From assembly GCF_000760695.4 (NCBI RefSeq), contig NZ_JHEG04000001.1:7216478-7280477 (forward strand): 64,000 nt of DNA. Reading direction: 5' to 3'. This DNA comes from Tolypothrix bouteillei VB521301 (GTDB taxonomy: Bacteria; Cyanobacteriota; Cyanobacteriia; Cyanobacteriales; Nostocaceae). Made by a program: the position numbers and the translations under genes. Shown here in pieces: positions 63,510 through 64,000 of the stretch. The notes beneath the pieces are model-generated. The model saw only the letters and a program-made list of their open reading frames with translations, did not search any database and was not told the DNA's origin. Position 1 is the stretch's first letter. Every line of letters begins with the position of its first letter.

Positions 63510-63675
63510 TTTGCTATATCTCCGAGCGCGGTATCACCTCTATCTTTGACGTGAATTGGACGTAAAGCAGAAATGCTTGTGATGGTTTTTCAACTGAATC
63601 CTGCGATCGGTAGATCCTCACTATGAAAACGATCCAGAACGTTGTGTTCTTGGTGACTCCGTTTCCCACTAACAA

Positions 63676-64000
63676 CTAACGAACCAAATAACTCCGCCAA
63701 GAACCTTTAACCCCACTTTCAGGAAGCAGTAAACGCCAAGTTTTACCTTCTTTCTGAAGTTGTAGGTAAAGTTCAAAGGGTTTTTGAGATTGCTTTATTT
63801 GCCGTTTTTGTAACTTGAACGTAAGTTCGTAGGTTCCTCGAACGCGGTAAGTCAGTAAGTTTTGAATCGTTAGGGGTTGTTCTTGAGTAATTGACAGTCG
63901 GTTAATTTCAAATCCTTGAAAATTTAAATCAAGTTGTTGGTTGAGTCTTTGCTGAGTTTGCTCTACCTCAAGCGTAAGTGCTTTTTGAACCAATTGGGAG
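63676..64000 (-). CDS. Hypothetical protein, N-terminus beyond window end
   Basis: The frame is open to base 64000, so the apparent TTG start at 63991-63993 is probably internal. The visible 107 residues are amphipathic and beta-rich (INRLSITQEQPLTIQNLLTYRVRGTYELTFKLQKRQ), with a basic, Gln-rich middle and a C-terminus VKGSWRSYLVR. A Q-rich N-terminal part (VEQTQQRLNQQL) may be a coiled coil. No family is recognised. It lies 166 bp upstream of, and in the same direction as, the coiled-coil membrane protein gene. Confidence 0.55.
   Translation of the reverse strand, partial: SQLVQKALTLEVEQTQQRLNQQLDLNFQGFEINRLSITQEQPLTIQNLLTYRVRGTYELTFKLQKRQIKQSQKPFELYLQLQKEGKTWRLLLPESGVKGSWRSYLVR

Overview
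This window is chromosomal DNA from a filamentous, probably heterocyst-forming (Nostocales-type) cyanobacterium. This is inferred from the gene set and repeat style: dnaK3-dnaJ, Ycf51/DUF2518, a PAP/fibrillin-like protein, a CYP110-like P450, phytochrome-type kinases with an Rcp1-like regulator, many HIP1 octamers (GCGATCGC), and heptameric short tandem repeats (TTAGCCA, TAATGGC and CATAATT types) between genes. No rRNA, tRNA or CRISPR array was recognised.

Layout. 0-5 kb: dnaJ (cut by the window edge), dnaK3, an M28 peptidase and a bestrophin-type channel. 5-8 kb: small accessory genes, namely a conserved hypothetical coupled to a frameshifted retropepsin-like protease, an LRAT-domain membrane protein, a DUF2945/DUF3140 pair and a ComFB-like protein. 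8.7-20.8 kb: metabolic and envelope genes, including a renalase-like oxidoreductase, YaaW-like protein, O-antigen-ligase-like protein, Ycf51, a GldA-like dehydrogenase, an aminotransferase, an acyltransferase, an SDR, an OmpR-type regulator and hisG. 21-35 kb: a signalling block with a GAF/PAS kinase carrying a two-cysteine cyanobacteriochrome-like GAF, an Rcp1-like receiver, a receiver-PAS-kinase-receiver hybrid, and later a DUF4118-PAS hybrid kinase. Between these lie a GNAT, an ABC exporter and an M50 protease fused to TPRs. 35-46.6 kb: Suc/Fd-like ferredoxin, Mut7-C RNase, ROK kinase, fibrillin-like protein, CheY-like protein, glutathionyl-hydroquinone reductase, a zinc-ribbon Ser/Thr kinase with a periplasmic-binding-type protein, a beta-phosphoglucomutase-like HAD and a NagB-like deaminase. 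47-57 kb: a Tat-exported multicopper oxidase facing a metal-locus-type lipoprotein, a HisKA_2 kinase-regulator operon, dnaG and a cell-wall amidase/glucosaminidase. 57-61 kb: an accessory island of intact and decayed toxin-antitoxin genes with a TnpB-only IS608-like element. 61-64 kb: a P450, a coiled-coil membrane protein and a gene cut by the window end.

The most notable points are: (1) the IS608-like TnpB element, whose inferred ends (TTAC flank, terminal TCAA) fall on the stop codon of a vapC gene, so that insertion swaps TAA for TGA without changing the predicted toxin; (2) the candidate DXCF-type photosensory GAF domain next to an Rcp1-like regulator; (3) several young pseudogenes, one with its frameshift at a HIP1 octamer; (4) a terminator-like hairpin in the leader of the NagB-like gene; and (5) short tandem repeats that run into coding sequence and supply stop codons. 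All functions are read from sequence motifs by eye; no database search was run.
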